A stretch of 64,000 nucleotides of DNA from Faecalicatena_A orotica (GTDB taxonomy: Bacteria; Bacillota; Clostridia; Lachnospirales; Lachnospiraceae): assembly GCF_040545875.1 (NCBI RefSeq), contig NZ_JBEPMR010000019.1. The stretch is one strand, 5' to 3'. The position numbers and the translations under genes are program-made. Position 1 is the first letter of the stretch; every line of letters starts with the position of its first letter. Shown here piece by piece: positions 25,249-33,627 of the stretch. Under the pieces are notes generated by a model. The model was given only the letters and a program-made list of their open reading frames with translations, did no database searches and was not told the DNA's origin.

Positions 25249-25878
25249 TCAAAACATTTGCCTGAAATAAGTAAGCTGCCCTTCCTCTACGCCAAGAAGC
25301 CTTTCCAGACAAAAGATAAATGCTTTGATTTTTTCGCGGCTTTGTTCCCCTGTCAATTCAAATACGTCGTCATCAAGCATTAGATTCAGATAGCACACCG
25401 CAATTTCCATACACTCAAGAGGATAAGGGGTAACATATAACCCTTGTGCAATTCCGTCGTTAACAATCCCGGCCATGATCGGGGGGACACGTTGCAGGAT
25501 GATTTGCTTTGTTTTCTGATTCATTAGCGCATTCTGTGGTTTATGCAGGTGATCTATGATTTCATTCCCTCCCGTTTGGTCAGTATCTTCTATATGAAGT
25601 GCTGAAATTGTGGCAATCATACGTTCCTCTACAGACAGGCTTGTATCTCCGGCTGCTTTTCTGGCCCTTTCCAAAATTTGTGTTGTCTGTCGTTCAATGA
25701 GTGAATCCATGATATCTTCTTTGGATTTGAAGTGGTGGTAGAGAGTTCCCTTTGCAATCCCTACAGCCGACATAATGTCGCTGGTGCTGGTATTATCAAA
25801 TCCTTTTTCTGTAAATAGTCTTGCAGCAGCATCTAATATTTCATTCTTCCTGACATTCGCTTCTTTAACGACTCTCAT
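25249..25878 (-). CDS. TetR-family repressor of the ABC exporter
   Basis: The start ATG 25878 follows AAAGGAGG; the 19 codons of open frame above it run through the operator. The 209-residue protein has a TetR HTH at residues about 8-54 (ILDAAARLFTEKGFDNTSTSDIMSAVGIAKGTLYHHFKSKEDI) and a helical ligand domain. It lies first in an operon with the ABC permease and ATPase, 34 nt apart, and a 17-bp palindrome in its leader is the likely binding site. Loss of binding when a toxic compound is present would release exporter synthesis. Confidence 0.92.
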   Translation of the reverse strand: MRVVKEANVRKNEILDAAARLFTEKGFDNTSTSDIMSAVGIAKGTLYHHFKSKEDIMDSLIERQTTQILERARKAAGDTSLSVEERMIATISALHIEDTDQTGGNEIIDHLHKPQNALMNQKTKQIILQRVPPIMAGIVNDGIAQGLYVTPYPLECMEIAVCYLNLMLDDDVFELTGEQSREKIKAFIFCLERLLGVEEGQLTYFRQMF

Positions 25879-25900
25879 AGTAATGCCTCCTTTTTTTCGC

Positions 25901-25954
25901 AGACCGACCGTCGGTCTACAAAGGGATAGTAACATAAGTATAGACCAATGTCAA
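25901..25954 (-). promoter_or_regulatory. TetR promoter and operator
   Basis: On the minus strand TTGACA (25949-25954) and TACTAT (25926-25931) are 17 nt apart. Downstream, AGACCGAC-C-GTCGGTCT at 25901-25917 is a perfect palindrome with 8-bp arms, in the position of an operator just after the transcription start. Confidence 0.85.
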
Positions 25955-25991
25955 ATATAATATTTCACAGAATCAAAATAGCTATAATAAA

Positions 25992-26039
25992 ATAAGAGTG
26001 ATTGTAATTCTGCCATAAATCGAATCACAACACTCTTAT
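25992..26039. terminator. terminator after the esterase gene, possibly bidirectional
   Basis: ATAAGAGTG (25992-26000) and CACTCTTAT (26031-26039) form a 9-bp stem with a partly paired interior. On the plus strand CTTTTTTTA follows; on the minus strand TTATTTTATTA does. It lies 17 nt past the esterase stop. Confidence 0.7.
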
Positions 26040-26055
26040 CTTTTTTTATCACTTG

Positions 26056-26892
26056 TTAATCCAGCCCGACATGCCCGCTGTTTATTCCGTCAGCCCCTGT
26101 CTCCAAAGGAAGCCATTCGAGTACTTTTTTCAAATGGGTATTCCAGAAATCCCATTCATGCCCTCCGGCCGACTCTTCATAGGTTACATGATAGCCCAGA
26201 TCTGACAGATACCTGCTCAGATCCCGGTTTGCTCCCAGCAGCGAGTCTTCTGTTCCGCAGCACAAATAAATATCTGGTTTACATGTTTCCGTCCCTGCTA
26301 ATCTGCGGGCCAGCCACTTGGGGTTCATATCACTTTCCGGCGCTTTATCCAAATCACCAAAACAGCTTTCCGCATAATCACGCCCCTCTATCCAAAACGG
26401 TACATCATTCGTTCTTTTTTCGATGCCATCCATAATACTGGCTGCTGACAGACCTGCTATGTATCCAAAAGTATTATGGTATTTCAGTCCATTCCTGATG
26501 GCCCCAAAACCGCCCATTGAAAGTCCGGCAATAAATGTATCCTCTCGCTTTGTAGATAACGGAAACATTTTTCTCGTCAATGCGACTAATTCCTGTCCGA
26601 TAAATTCGCCATATAAGTTATGGGCTTTTTGGTTATCAACGTAAAAACCGTTCTCCCCAGCGGGCATTACCACTGCCAGATTTCTTTCCTCGGCCCATCT
26701 TAAAATATTGGTTCCTGTGACCCAATCCATATGGTTTCCGAAGATTCCATGCAGAAGATATAAGGTTTTAAACGGTTTCTCTTCTCTTTTTGGCATTCCC
26801 GGGAAATCGATCTTATCTATTGGAAGGATTACATTTACAGGAACTGTTCTCATTAATGACTGTGACATGATATTCATCTGTATAAAAGCCAT
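26056..26892 (-). CDS. esterase of the EstA / esterase D type
   Basis: This 278-residue alpha/beta hydrolase has the oxyanion segment YLLHGIFGNHMDW, nucleophile Ser in GLSMGGFGA, a likely acid Asp in CGTEDSLL, and catalytic His in GGHEWDFW. It is like tributyrin esterases and CE1-type acetyl or feruloyl esterases. There is no signal peptide, so it is cytoplasmic and would act on small esters taken into the cell. Start ATG 26892 is 32 nt after the MATE stop codon; the two may be read together. Natural substrate unknown. Confidence 0.87.
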   Translation of the reverse strand: MAFIQMNIMSQSLMRTVPVNVILPIDKIDFPGMPKREEKPFKTLYLLHGIFGNHMDWVTGTNILRWAEERNLAVVMPAGENGFYVDNQKAHNLYGEFIGQELVALTRKMFPLSTKREDTFIAGLSMGGFGAIRNGLKYHNTFGYIAGLSAASIMDGIEKRTNDVPFWIEGRDYAESCFGDLDKAPESDMNPKWLARRLAGTETCKPDIYLCCGTEDSLLGANRDLSRYLSDLGYHVTYEESAGGHEWDFWNTHLKKVLEWLPLETGADGINSGHVGLD

Positions 26893-26924
26893 GACGTCTT
26901 CTCCTTATTTTCAGAAATTTTCTC

Positions 26925-28316
26925 CTAGTTTTTAACATCCTGATTTTTCACTGTTGCAGCAGGCACATCCCCTGACTTGAAAATCCTCCTGAGCATCACG
27001 ATCGAAGCGATCGACAGCACGAACTCTGCAACGAATTGTGCATACGGGAGTCCATACAGAGGGAACAGGTAATTCAGCACATACAGCATCGGGATCTCTA
27101 AAACGATCTTTCGCAGGATGGCAAATGCAAGCGCTGACCGGCCGTGCCCCACTGCCTGAAATACACCAACTGCGATAAAATCCATACAGAGGAACGGCAG
27201 GCAGAGGCAGGCGCCCCGCAGGAAACGGGTCCCGTAAGCGATAATACTCTCATTATTCATAAAGGCATTGATAATCGGCCCGGCTCCTACGCTGAAAATA
27301 ACGAGCACTGCGGCCATCATCGGGACAACTGTCTTGATCGTGAACATGATGGATTCTTTCATTCGCTTCCGGTTGCCGCTGGCATAATTATAGCTGATTA
27401 ATGGCATAACCCCCTGGGAAAATCCCAGAGCAACCTGAAGCGGCACCATATTCACCTTCTGGGCGATTCCCATTGCCGCTACTGCATGGGCACCAAAGGG
27501 TGAGGTGAAATTGTTTAAAATCGTCATGCCGGTCACATTGAGCAGATTCTGGATTGACGCTGGAATTCCTACGCCGCAGATTCCCAGTACAATCTCCTTC
27601 TGAAAACCGAACTTCTTCGGAGAAATGCATACCACGGTACTCTTCCTGCGTACATACAGCAGGACAAAAAAGTAACAGCACGCCACACAGTTTGACAGGA
27701 AGGTGGCAAGGCCGGCACCGGCAGCACCCATATTAAGCCCCCACGGCAGGATGAAAATCGGGTCCAGTATCATATTTAAAAAGCATCCGCTCATCGTTCC
27801 GATACTGGCATGCAGGGATGACCCTTCCGCCCTCACCATATAAGCCATTACGACATTCAGAATCGCCGGAGCCGCGCCGCATATTACCGTCCAGCGAAGA
27901 TACTCAAGAGTCGCCCCCGCCGTACTGGCGTCAGCTCCCAGTAAGGACAGCAACGGATTCTGTAAAGAAAAGCAAACAAGTGAAAATAGCAAGCCGGACA
28001 GCAACGAGCAGTAGAACCCGAAAGCCGAGCTCCTGCTGACCTTATCATAATCCTTGCTCCCCAGCGCCCTGCTCATCATACTGGAGCTTCCGACTCCGAA
28101 CAGGTTGTTAACTGCGTTGAACGCTAGCAGCACCGGCCCCGCAAGTGTCACCGCAGCGTTCTGCACCGGGTCATTCAGCATTCCAACGAAATATGTATCT
28201 GCCAGATTATAAATCACCATGACCAGCGAGCTGAGCACGGTGGGAATCGACATCTTCATGACGGCTTTCGAGATAGGCATTTTTTCAAATAGCTGTATTT
28301 TTTGGTTATCTTCCAT
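26925..28316 (-). CDS. MATE-family efflux transporter
   Basis: The start ATG 28316 (MEDNQKIQLFEKMPISKAV) has GGAGGA 9 nt upstream, better than the earlier in-frame codon. The 463-residue protein has about twelve TM helices in two halves with the usual MATE loops (IYNLADTYFVGML, QNLLNVTGMTILNNF). Such proteins export drugs or metabolites against Na+ or H+. A shortened copy of its leader and first codons lies at 29373-29560, which means this region duplicated. Confidence 0.92.
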   Translation of the reverse strand: MEDNQKIQLFEKMPISKAVMKMSIPTVLSSLVMVIYNLADTYFVGMLNDPVQNAAVTLAGPVLLAFNAVNNLFGVGSSSMMSRALGSKDYDKVSRSSAFGFYCSLLSGLLFSLVCFSLQNPLLSLLGADASTAGATLEYLRWTVICGAAPAILNVVMAYMVRAEGSSLHASIGTMSGCFLNMILDPIFILPWGLNMGAAGAGLATFLSNCVACCYFFVLLYVRRKSTVVCISPKKFGFQKEIVLGICGVGIPASIQNLLNVTGMTILNNFTSPFGAHAVAAMGIAQKVNMVPLQVALGFSQGVMPLISYNYASGNRKRMKESIMFTIKTVVPMMAAVLVIFSVGAGPIINAFMNNESIIAYGTRFLRGACLCLPFLCMDFIAVGVFQAVGHGRSALAFAILRKIVLEIPMLYVLNYLFPLYGLPYAQFVAEFVLSIASIVMLRRIFKSGDVPAATVKNQDVKN

Positions 28317-28380
28317 TTTGATAGTTCCTCCTCTATTAAACAATCATAAGACTTATAGCGTATGATTTCAAGGAAGATTT

Positions 28381-28519
28381 TTACTGTTCCTGGCTCCGGA
28401 GGTCGACTGCCTGCTTTTGCTTCCTTTTGTATTTGCTGAGCTTATTGATTCGAGATCTTCTGCTTGCGGAATACTTTCCATGTAATGGGCAAACAATGCC
28501 GCCCGCAATCTTAATGAAA
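28381..28519 (-). other. orphan basic open frame, no clear start
   Basis: Between the Fic stop and the MATE leader a frame reads IAGGIVCPLHGKYSASRRSR and continues with KLSKYKRKQKQ to a stop at 28381. It has no start codon with a ribosome site and overlaps the Fic terminator. It looks like the tail of a lost gene, or chance; I do not recognise the family. Confidence 0.25.
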
Positions 28520-28528
28520 GGGGCGGCA
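28497..28528 (-). terminator. probable terminator of the Fic gene
   Basis: TGCCGCCC (28497-28504) and GGGCGGCA (28521-28528) form an 8-bp GC-rich stem; TTGTTTGCC follows on the minus strand. It starts 11 nt past the Fic stop. Confidence 0.6.
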
Positions 28529-28538
28529 ATATGTTAAA

Positions 28539-29330
28539 TCATCTGGTTCTAATCTCATTCGTCATGTCCTTTTTCATCTGCTGTGTGTATTTTTGGATGA
28601 GCTGCTGCATTTTCTGTATTGATTCCAATTCACCTTTGCACAGGACATAGGTCATCAACGAAATATCACCATTTTTTTCATATTGGCGGAATGCCTGACG
28701 GTATTTTCCTTTTGGTTCAATTGCTAATGGCAGCATACCCTGATTAATTAATTGCTGGTTGAGCATCATTCTTCCAACCCTTCCATTCCCATCCTGGAAA
28801 GGGTGGATGCGTTCAAATTGGATATGCTGCATTGCCACCCTCTCCAGAATTTCTTTCACTGTTCCCCCTCCGCACTGCACTTCTTTTAAAAATTGTTCCA
28901 TCAATGCCGGAACAGAGGCATGATCCGGGGGATAGTAAACAGCCTCTACCAGAGTACCTATATAAACCTGTTTTGTTCTGTACTCGCTATTAATCCCCCT
29001 GATGAAACCATTCGCGTTTTTCAGCCATTCCTCAGTAACCATTCTCTTTTTGAATGGAATTAACATCTGCTCGATTGCCTTGTACATATTTTTTGCTTCT
29101 TGATATTCCGAATACGTATGACCGCTCCTTACTTCATCATACTCAATCAGGGATACCGTTTCTTCCAGATCCAGTGTATTTCCCTCTATCGCATTGCTTG
29201 ACCAGCAGAATCGTAAGGAAAAATCCCGGATAAAAGGTTCCCTGACCATTGGATCATCCCAATAAAATTTAACTTTCTTCAGTTCTAATTCAATTTCCTT
29301 TATGTGATGTTCATTATTTATAATCGCCAT
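28539..29330 (-). CDS. Fic-domain protein (AMP-transferase type)
   Basis: ATG 29330 is preferred because AAGGAG lies just upstream. The 263-residue protein has the full Fic motif HPFQDGNGRVGR (about residue 180) and the beta-hairpin flap before it. The N-terminal inhibitory motif S-N-A-I-E-G-N (about residue 50) fits class II Fic proteins, in which the Glu blocks ATP. Such enzymes usually transfer AMP to a protein hydroxyl. No antitoxin gene is next to it, as expected when the inhibitor is built in. It stands between two pieces of the duplicated MATE region, so it may have arrived by insertion between them. Confidence 0.92.
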   Translation of the reverse strand: MAIINNEHHIKEIELELKKVKFYWDDPMVREPFIRDFSLRFCWSSNAIEGNTLDLEETVSLIEYDEVRSGHTYSEYQEAKNMYKAIEQMLIPFKKRMVTEEWLKNANGFIRGINSEYRTKQVYIGTLVEAVYYPPDHASVPALMEQFLKEVQCGGGTVKEILERVAMQHIQFERIHPFQDGNGRVGRMMLNQQLINQGMLPLAIEPKGKYRQAFRQYEKNGDISLMTYVLCKGELESIQKMQQLIQKYTQQMKKDMTNEIRTR

Positions 29331-29372
29331 ACTTCTCCTTTTCATTATGCTATTGCATATCGCTGCAGCACT

Positions 29373-29560
29373 TTATATGAAATGTTTCCCATTATGGTTT
29401 CCGACACCAAACAGGTTGTTAACTGCGTTGAATGCCAGCAACACCGGTTTCGAGATAGGCATTTTTTCAAATAGCTGCATTTTTGGATTATCTTCCATTT
29501 TGATAATTCCTCCTCTATTAAACCATCATAAGACTTATAGCTTATGATTTCAAGGAAGAT
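29373..29560 (-). pseudogene. truncated second copy of the MATE leader and N-terminus
   Basis: About 60 bases of leader nearly identical to that of the MATE gene, including GGAGGAA before ATG 29498, are followed by MEDNPKMQLFEKMPISK. It then jumps to PVLLAFNAVNNLFGVG, which in the intact gene lies about 60 codons further on, and stops at 29373. It is a partial duplication with an internal deletion. Confidence 0.85.
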
Positions 29561-29605
29561 TTTTTCCTCAGAACTGTATATATCGACCAGAGCGTGTTTG
29601 ATAAA

Positions 29606-30451
29606 TCAAGTCTTTTGAAGGTGTTTCTTTTTATAACGATTAACAATTAATACAATTGTCAGTGAAAGTATATTCGACAGTACAATTCTGGCAATTTGTA
29701 ATTCATCAGTTCCGCTTTCTGTCACAACGTGAAGTGTGTTCCCAATGAAATTATTAAAAAAGTGTTCGGAAATTCCTACCCAGAGGGTGCCGGTCAGGGA
29801 TACACACAATCCCCATTCAAGGCCTAAAATACCGGCCAATATCACATATCCAACTGCCATAACCACAGCTGTTGGAATTTCCATTAGTCCGTCATATACA
29901 CCAAGCACCACCATTACAATATGCCATATTCCAAACAGTGCCGCTTGTATCCAGTTGGCTTTGGAGAAACCGAAACGGTCTTTCCCGAGTTATAGAATGA
30001 TGCCGCGAAACAGACCTTCTTCCGCTAATACATTGATAATATTGACAGCTACACAGATGGCCAGTGCTGCAAAGGTGGCTGTAACCTGCGTGGTTGCGCC
30101 GGTGAGTGCAAAGTTGCTTACGAAGAACTGTAAAGAAACATGATGCCCCTGTAACCGCAAAATCAAAATTTCAACAAAATAAGATATCCCGAAGGTAATT
30201 ATGCCAAGGGCCAGTCCCGACAAAATACTTTGCTGCATTCGTTTGGTGCGAAAACCAATATCAGTCAACCGCAATTGGGAACACCTTAGCACAATGAAGA
30301 CTGCAAGTATGCAAAAAAGTTTTGTTCCGATATTATCTGCAACAATAGTTTGGTCTGTGCGAATATATAGAAATTCTATATACTCCGCAATAGAGCAAAA
30401 ACCAAAAAGTGCCGCGATTTTTAAAACGGTGCCGCCCTTTTTCTCAATCAT
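29606..30451 (-). pseudogene. CPBP-family intramembrane protease, split by one stop codon
   Basis: The frame is open from ATG 30451 to 29606 except for TAA at 29990-29992. The upstream part holds several TM helices and the first CPBP motif, EEGLFRG. The stop falls two codons after RGIIL, and the same frame continues LGKDRFGFSKANWIQAALFG with the second-motif His (FGIWHIV) and three TM helices. CPBP proteases act in the membrane, often in peptide self-immunity. Its start overlaps the TetR stop as ATGA. A single base error in the assembly would be an alternative cause. Confidence 0.8.
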
Positions 30452-31035
30452 TTCAGCAGGCCTCCCTTTAGTTGTGAAAGGATATACTCCATTTGCTGTT
30501 CAAGAAATTCCTCATCTAACGTAAGTACAGTACTGGAAATGCGGAGTCCTTCCAACAAAAGCACGATATTTTGAGCAGCAGCATCGGGGTCTGTCGAGAA
30601 TTCGCCATTATCCACACCGCTTTGAATTATTCGCCTCAGCTGGCTTCCCGCATGATTAAAGTTGTTTTGCATTTCTGCTTTATCAAGTACCTTACTGTGT
30701 GCAAACAGATATTCATAAGTAGCAATAATCAGGCTGTCAGCTGGATTTAGAAGTTCCCTTTTTTGTGCGTTTAGAAAATGTCTCATTTGCTCCTCTGCAC
30801 AGAGAGTACCTTCTGCCTGCCCAGTACAAAGGTTTTGTTCTGTCTTTGCCCGCAGTTTTAGTACAGCCTCAAAAATTTCCGAAGTATTGTTAAAATACAA
30901 GTATATACCTCCACGGCTAATGTTGCAGGCTGTTACAATGTCCTTCATAGTAACGTCCTTAAAGCCTTTTTGTGCAAATACTCTCTGTGCTTGTTCAAGA
31001 ATGTATTCCTGTTTTAAATCTGATTTTTTACCCAT
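30448..31035 (-). CDS. TetR-family regulator
   Basis: The 195-residue protein has a TetR HTH at residues about 10-56 (ILEQAQRVFAQKGFKDVTMKDIVTACNISRGGIYLYFNNTSEI) and a helical ligand domain. GGAG precedes ATG 31035. It lies in one transcription unit with the broken CPBP gene, whose ATG overlaps its stop. A long palindrome with two matching inner sites covers its promoter (31055-31109), so it very probably represses itself. Confidence 0.92.
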   Translation of the reverse strand: MGKKSDLKQEYILEQAQRVFAQKGFKDVTMKDIVTACNISRGGIYLYFNNTSEIFEAVLKLRAKTEQNLCTGQAEGTLCAEEQMRHFLNAQKRELLNPADSLIIATYEYLFAHSKVLDKAEMQNNFNHAGSQLRRIIQSGVDNGEFSTDPDAAAQNIVLLLEGLRISSTVLTLDEEFLEQQMEYILSQLKGGLLK

Positions 31036-31054
31036 TTAAATTTAACTCCACGAT

Positions 31055-31109
31055 AAAACTGACACAAGTGTCATATTTATAATATGACACTTGTGTCAGT
31101 TTTTGTCAA
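31055..31109 (-). promoter_or_regulatory. TetR promoter inside a 23-bp-arm palindrome
   Basis: Arms 31055-31077 and 31081-31103 are perfect complements around TAT. Each arm contains a smaller palindrome, TGACACAAGTGTCA or its reverse. TTGACA (31104-31109) and TATTAT (31079-31084) are 19 nt apart, so one inner site lies between -35 and -10 and the other just past -10. On the minus strand the same structure, followed by TTTTATC, may also end the GH2 transcript. Confidence 0.85.
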
Positions 31110-31111
31110 GG

Positions 31112-33613
31112 CTATTTTTCTGCGATTAGGATTATTTCGTTCTTCCTGCCCCCTTCTGTGCTGACCATTACATGGATTTCTCCGGGTTCAAAACCGGCCC
31201 GGACGACAGCCAGAACATAACCGTCATATAACTTCCATGTCGTATTGTCATAGTAATTATCAGTTTCTGGATCTGCACTACCCATGCCCTGTAAGGTTCC
31301 TGCCCCTGTGACAGTTACGGTCACTTCTTTTACTTCCTGCATATTGCAGGTTCCGTTTTCATCCTTCACAGAGATCATAAGATAGGACAAATCCGCGCCG
31401 TCCGCCTTCAAAACAGTGCGGTCGGCCTCCACGCTGAGTTCTGCCGCAGTATTTGCAGTCTTCAATGTCATTTTTTCAGCTTCCACACCTGCTCTGTAAT
31501 TTACTGCCTTCAGTATTCCCGGCTGATAGGGTGTTTCAAAAGAAGCATAGAAGTCATGTTCTTCTCCGGCGGGCTTTCTTCCCAGTGAAATGCCGTTCTG
31601 ATAAAGCTCCACCTCGTCCGCATCAGAATAGACATTTATCACGGCACCCTTTCCTTCGTATCCCTTCCATGTCCAGCTTTCCAGTTCATCCTTCCACGAC
31701 CAGGCGCTTATGGTCGGTTTTTCCCCGTAATGATTGACACGTTCTACTGCAATGTATGGTTCCTTGCGAAGGCCAAAGACGATTTCCCTGTAATAGCTGA
31801 TTGGACGGCGTCTTCCGATCAGGTCGATATCGCCCATGCCAGACAGGCTGATCGGCCAGTTCGGCATGAACCCCTGCCGCCCGTCATAATAGAAGCAGCC
31901 AGCTCCGGCCTCCCCGATATAATCGTAACCTGTCCATGTCATATCCCCGATCACATGGGAATTATTTTTTACAATCTTCCACAGACGTACAAGATCCGAT
32001 GGTAATGTTTCCGTACCGAGAATCACGCGGTGAGGAAACAGTTCGTGCTCCATTTCGTGACGGGCAGTTAAATAATTATATCCGACCAAATCTGTGACTG
32101 AGGCAAATTCATCTAATAATTCAGTGACTATATGGTTCGCTGCAAACGCGTCCGCCAACGGTCCTTTCATCAAATCGGTACTTCCATTCGCTGCATCCGC
32201 GCCTGCATCTGACTTCGGCGTTTGTGAAGTCTGTCCCTGCATCTGCATCATTTCTTCCATCGTCATTCCTGTTATGTCACACATGATTTCTCCCATATGG
32301 TCCATACAGGAGAGTAAGCCGTTGATAGCTACTGTTACATAGCGGCTGTCATCCAGCTCATGGATTTTTTCCGTAATCAGCCGGTTTAACTGTGCACCTT
32401 TTGCAGTTGCTGCCTCCTGAATCTCATTTCCGGAAATATACATGATAACGGAAGGGTGGTTATAATCCTTGGCAATCATTGCCTCTGCATCCTGCGCCCA
32501 GTAATCCGGGAATTTGTCTGCATAATCGTTATTGTTTTTAGATCTCGTCCAGAAATCGGACAGCTCATCTAAAACAAGCATCCCTTCCCTGTCACATGCC
32601 TTAAGCATCGCTCTGCTCATCGGGTGGTGGGAACTTCTGAGGCAATTGAACCCCGCTGCTTTTAACTGCTGCACTCGCCGCTCCTCCGCTCTTTCCAGAG
32701 TCACAGCACCAATCACCCCGTTATCATGGTGGATGCAGGCTCCCCGGAGATTAACTTCTTTTCCGTTTATCCGGAATCCCTTTTTCGCACTGAGTGAAAT
32801 CTTCCGGATACCGAATTGCTCTGTTGTCTCATCCAGACATTCCTCATTTTCCATAACTTTTACGGTACAGCTATAAAGCGCAGGTGTCTCACAGCTCCAC
32901 AAATCCGGATTCTCAATCTGGATTCTGGTGCGCAGATGTTCTTCGGCACCGCCAAATACCGTAACAGGCAGGTTTACGGCTGCGGCCTCTTCCCCTTTTG
33001 GATTCTGCAGAGTAATAACAACCTTCGTTTTTCTCTTAGAGATTCCTTTATTGGTAAGATGCATGTCCACTTCAACCGATGCAAGATCACTCTCCACTTC
33101 CGGTGTTCTAATACGCAGCGAATCTGCCTTAACGTGGACCTGGTTTGCTACATATATGCATACATCCCTGTAAATACCGCTGCCTGAGTACCATCTGCTG
33201 TTTTCTTCTGCGGAGTTATTAGCAATTACAGTCACTGTATTGTCTGTGCCATAATTTAAAAAATCATTCGCACAGAGCAGGAATTCCCGATATCCGTTCG
33301 GGCAGCCCCCCGCATAATCTCCATTTATATAAACTCTTGCATTTTCATATACACCTTCAAATGCGATGTATATCATTTTTTCACTCCATTCCTGCGGAGC
33401 TTCAAAAACTTTTGTATAAGTATAGCATCCGCCCGGATAGAATCCCGTCTGATGTTTATTTTTCGTATTTTGCGTACGATGCTCATGTATCATTGCATCA
33501 TGCGGCAGTGTCAGCTTCTCCATATCTGCCTGTAATCCCATCACAGCTGCCATCATCGGGTTTTCCCCCGGCTTGGACATTATCCAGTCTCTATTCCACT
33601 TCTTTCTAATCAT
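31112..33613 (-). CDS. GH2 beta-galactosidase-like enzyme (copy 1)
   Basis: The 833-residue protein has a sugar-binding jelly roll (SRWYSGSGIYRDV, about 140-155), an Ig-like domain, a TIM barrel (from about 280), and C-terminal Ig-like domains. The acid/base Glu is in ISGNEIQE and the nucleophile candidate in LGTETLPS. There is no signal peptide. Family members remove beta-galactose, beta-glucuronate or related sugars from small glycosides. A polar Gln/Ala-rich insert (about residues 440-490) interrupts the barrel. Start ATG 33613 has GAGGAGG, 14 nt after the GH3 stop, so the two form an operon. A paralog is at 50897. Confidence 0.9.
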   Translation of the reverse strand: MIRKKWNRDWIMSKPGENPMMAAVMGLQADMEKLTLPHDAMIHEHRTQNTKNKHQTGFYPGGCYTYTKVFEAPQEWSEKMIYIAFEGVYENARVYINGDYAGGCPNGYREFLLCANDFLNYGTDNTVTVIANNSAEENSRWYSGSGIYRDVCIYVANQVHVKADSLRIRTPEVESDLASVEVDMHLTNKGISKRKTKVVITLQNPKGEEAAAVNLPVTVFGGAEEHLRTRIQIENPDLWSCETPALYSCTVKVMENEECLDETTEQFGIRKISLSAKKGFRINGKEVNLRGACIHHDNGVIGAVTLERAEERRVQQLKAAGFNCLRSSHHPMSRAMLKACDREGMLVLDELSDFWTRSKNNNDYADKFPDYWAQDAEAMIAKDYNHPSVIMYISGNEIQEAATAKGAQLNRLITEKIHELDDSRYVTVAINGLLSCMDHMGEIMCDITGMTMEEMMQMQGQTSQTPKSDAGADAANGSTDLMKGPLADAFAANHIVTELLDEFASVTDLVGYNYLTARHEMEHELFPHRVILGTETLPSDLVRLWKIVKNNSHVIGDMTWTGYDYIGEAGAGCFYYDGRQGFMPNWPISLSGMGDIDLIGRRRPISYYREIVFGLRKEPYIAVERVNHYGEKPTISAWSWKDELESWTWKGYEGKGAVINVYSDADEVELYQNGISLGRKPAGEEHDFYASFETPYQPGILKAVNYRAGVEAEKMTLKTANTAAELSVEADRTVLKADGADLSYLMISVKDENGTCNMQEVKEVTVTVTGAGTLQGMGSADPETDNYYDNTTWKLYDGYVLAVVRAGFEPGEIHVMVSTEGGRKNEIILIAEK

Positions 33614-33627
33614 AGTTTTATCCTCCT

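Noticed and set aside
28539..29330. Fic gene as half of a two-gene toxin-antitoxin pair
   Set aside because: The inhibitory motif S-N-A-I-E-G-N is in the same protein and no small antitoxin frame is adjacent.
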